Below, piece by piece: positions 62,495-64,000 of a DNA stretch of 64,000 bases. This DNA comes from Paludibacteraceae bacterium (lineage in GTDB: Bacteria; Bacteroidota; Bacteroidia; Bacteroidales; Paludibacteraceae). Within the stretch, counting starts at the first letter, position 1. The number at the start of each line of letters is the position of its first letter. A model generated the notes under the pieces. It was not told where the DNA came from, made no database searches, and saw nothing but the letters and a program-made list of their open reading frames with translations. Both the position numbers and the translations under genes were made by a program. Location of the stretch: NCBI GenBank assembly GCA_017625155.1, contig JAGALP010000010.1:1-64000 (forward strand), written 5' to 3'.

Positions 62495-64000
62495 ATGAAC
62501 ACCATTTTATCAAAACGGTTCTTTTCGGAGAATGTTGCGGAGTTTGTTATTGAAGCTCCATTGATTGCCCGTAGCCGTCGTGCTGGTCATTTTGTGATTG
62601 TGAGAACAGACAAACATGGAGAGCGTATGCCATTGACGATTGCAGATGCTGATCCAATCAAAGGAACAATCTCTCTGGTGGTACAGCGAATAGGTGTTTC
62701 ATCAAGTAAGCTTTGCGAAATGAATGTGGGAGACCAATTAGCTGATTTGGTCGGACCACTTGGTAAAGCTACCGAAATCAAGCAATTCGGTACGGTTGTT
62801 TGTGCTTGTGGAGGTGTGGGAGCTGCTCCTATGTTGCCTATTGCACAAGCACTCAAGCGTGCAGGCAATCGCGTCATAACCATTTTGGCTGCTCGCACTG
62901 CTGAACTCATTATCCTTCGCGAACAATTATCAGCAGTGTCTGACGAACTGATAATCATGACCGATGATGGTTCACTCGGACAAAAAGGTTTGGTAACCAA
63001 TGGGGTAGAGCAAGTTATTTTACGTGAGAAAGTGGATAAGTGCATCACTATAGGGCCTGCTATAATGATGAAATTTGTGGCATTGACCACCCAAAAATAC
63101 AATATCCCTACCGATGCAAGTCTCAATACCATCATGGTAGATGGTACAGGAATGTGCGGTGCATGTCGCGTAACCGTTGGAGGAAAAACCAAATTCGTTT
63201 GTGTAGATGGACCAGAGTTTGATGCTCATCAGGTAGATTTCGACGAAATGCTCACTCGTTTGCGTTCGTATAAAAACGAAGAGACTATTGCTTATTCAAA
63301 TGCTTCTACACATAGTTCAACCTCACTGGTAGCAACCCCTCAACCGCTTCGTGGTACCACAACTGAACTACCAAATATAAATGAGGTAGTTTTGACTGCC
63401 AAGCAGCGTGTTGCTATTCCCCGAGTAGAGATGAACGAACTACCTGCGGAGGAGCGTATTAAATCGTTGCGAAGCGAGGTAAATCAAGGTCTTACGTTGG
63501 ACCAAGCTATCACAGAAGCGCATCGTTGCTTGGATTGTAAAAAGCCAACTTGTGTACAAGGTTGTCCAGTAAATATCAATATTCCTGGATTCATCAAGCA
63601 GTTGGAAATCGGAAATATCATAGGTGCGGCTGAAATAATAAAAGACAGTAGCACTCTGCCTGCTGTGTGCGGACGTGTATGCCCGCAAGAGAAGCAATGT
63701 GAAGCGCAATGTATCCATATTAAAATGGGACATAAACCTGTGGCTATTGGCTATTTGGAGCGCTTTGTAGCAGATTATACTGCATCTAATATGAGCGAAG
63801 CCAGCCACAAACGTGAAGCCAATAACACTGGCAAAATGGGCAAGGTAGCCGTAGTTGGTAGTGGTCCTGCTGGTTTAGCTTTTGCGGGTGATATGGCTAA
63901 ATATGGATATGAAGTCACCGTTTTTGAGGCATTGCATGAGATAGGTGGTGTATTGAAATATGGTATTCCAGAGTTCCGTCTTCCTAATAGCGTAGTGGAT
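62495..64000 (+). CDS. fused NfnA/NfnB-type flavoprotein (DHOD-B NAD-binding subunit plus glutamate-synthase-like), N-terminal part
   Basis: The frame is open for 502 codons from the ATG at 62495 to the window edge. The first ~280 residues are a ferredoxin-reductase-like FAD/NAD-binding unit (RMPLTIADADP, CGGVGAAPMLPIAQAL) with a [2Fe-2S] site (MCGACRVTVGG, FVCVDGPEF). After a ~60-residue linker comes a GltD/NfnB-like unit with two four-cysteine clusters (CLDCKKPTCVQGC and CGRVCPQEKQCEAQC) and an FAD site, VVGSGPAGLAFAG. In separate form these are the two NfnAB subunits that couple NADH, NADPH and ferredoxin by electron bifurcation. The fused form is typical of Bacteroidales. The C-terminus is outside the window. 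Confidence 0.92.
   Translation, partial: MNTILSKRFFSENVAEFVIEAPLIARSRRAGHFVIVRTDKHGERMPLTIADADPIKGTISLVVQRIGVSSSKLCEMNVGDQLADLVGPLGKATEIKQFGTVVCACGGVGAAPMLPIAQALKRAGNRVITILAARTAELIILREQLSAVSDELIIMTDDGSLGQKGLVTNGVEQVILREKVDKCITIGPAIMMKFVALTTQKYNIPTDASLNTIMVDGTGMCGACRVTVGGKTKFVCVDGPEFDAHQVDFDEMLTRLRSYKNEETIAYSNASTHSSTSLVATPQPLRGTTTELPNINEVVLTAKQRVAIPRVEMNELPAEERIKSLRSEVNQGLTLDQAITEAHRCLDCKKPTCVQGCPVNINIPGFIKQLEIGNIIGAAEIIKDSSTLPAVCGRVCPQEKQCEAQCIHIKMGHKPVAIGYLERFVADYTASNMSEASHKREANNTGKMGKVAVVGSGPAGLAFAGDMAKYGYEVTVFEALHEIGGVLKYGIPEFRLPNSVVD

Overview
The window is chromosomal DNA from a member of the Bacteroidota, most likely order Bacteroidales. Three things support this. Promoters carry the Bacteroidota -7 box TAnnTTTG; TACCTTTG, TACTTTTG, TAACTTTG or TATCTTTG precedes most transcription units. 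Gene content includes a GldB-like lipoprotein, OstA-like and SurA-like outer-membrane assembly factors in one operon, DUF6340- and DUF3316-like proteins, and a fused NfnA/NfnB-type flavoprotein. The order mreB-mreC-mreD-pbp2-rodA is also typical. I would not name a genus. No phage, insertion sequence, CRISPR array or rRNA operon is present.

Layout. 1-1057 (-): thioredoxin-like protein and a CPA1-type antiporter (cut by the window edge). 1130-4546: aroB, recX/prmC and ribD around compact divergent and convergent junctions. 4501-10748 (-): one operon running tsaE, outer-membrane protein, S41-type lipoprotein, lolD-like ATPase, gldB-like lipoprotein, sufS, exonuclease-phosphatase; a GNAT gene lies upstream. 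11519-12990: an AT-rich accessory islet with a strong promoter, a 138-nt multi-stem hairpin, a terminator-like hairpin and a nitrilase-superfamily gene. 13026-14346 (-): ECF sigma factor module. 14515-16955 (-): uvrC, apt. 17107-25059 (-): mreBCD-pbp2-rodA-yraN-mnmG with two parS-like sites nearby. 25168-33910: CAT-like acetyltransferase, corA/rsmA, gtrA, a helix-hairpin-helix outer-membrane protein, a flippase-like membrane protein and malQ. 34080-35488: a GIY-YIG-like orphan gene and an 850-bp repeat-rich gap. 35489-43857 (-): a seven-gene operon (two PpiC chaperones, OstA, outer-membrane protein, dnaG, radical SAM, glycosyltransferase). 43935-52391: ldcA, TPR/PD40 protein, mdh, gpmI, ychF, and Na/Ca and ZIP transporters. 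52438-54417: plsC, pfkB-type kinase, tRNA-Asn. 54667-58208: rRNA methyltransferase and a DUF6340 gene facing a DEAD-box helicase with a 170-bp antisense overlap. 58969-64000: sirtuin, a pyrE homologue with a degenerate PRPP loop, an SRPBCC protein, psd, deoC and the start of the fused flavoprotein.

Most of the window is housekeeping: cell shape and wall, envelope biogenesis, tRNA and rRNA modification, DNA repair and central metabolism. The unusual material is in the intergenic regions and in small accessory genes. The main items are: (i) the hairpin-RNA plus nitrilase-like islet; (ii) 11-bp-period tandem arrays at three loci; (iii) a ~165-bp dispersed repeat present twice; (iv) spacer repeats built from a short word plus a mini-palindrome, apparently captured in coding sequence in places; (v) an OPRT homologue that has lost its PRPP-binding residues.
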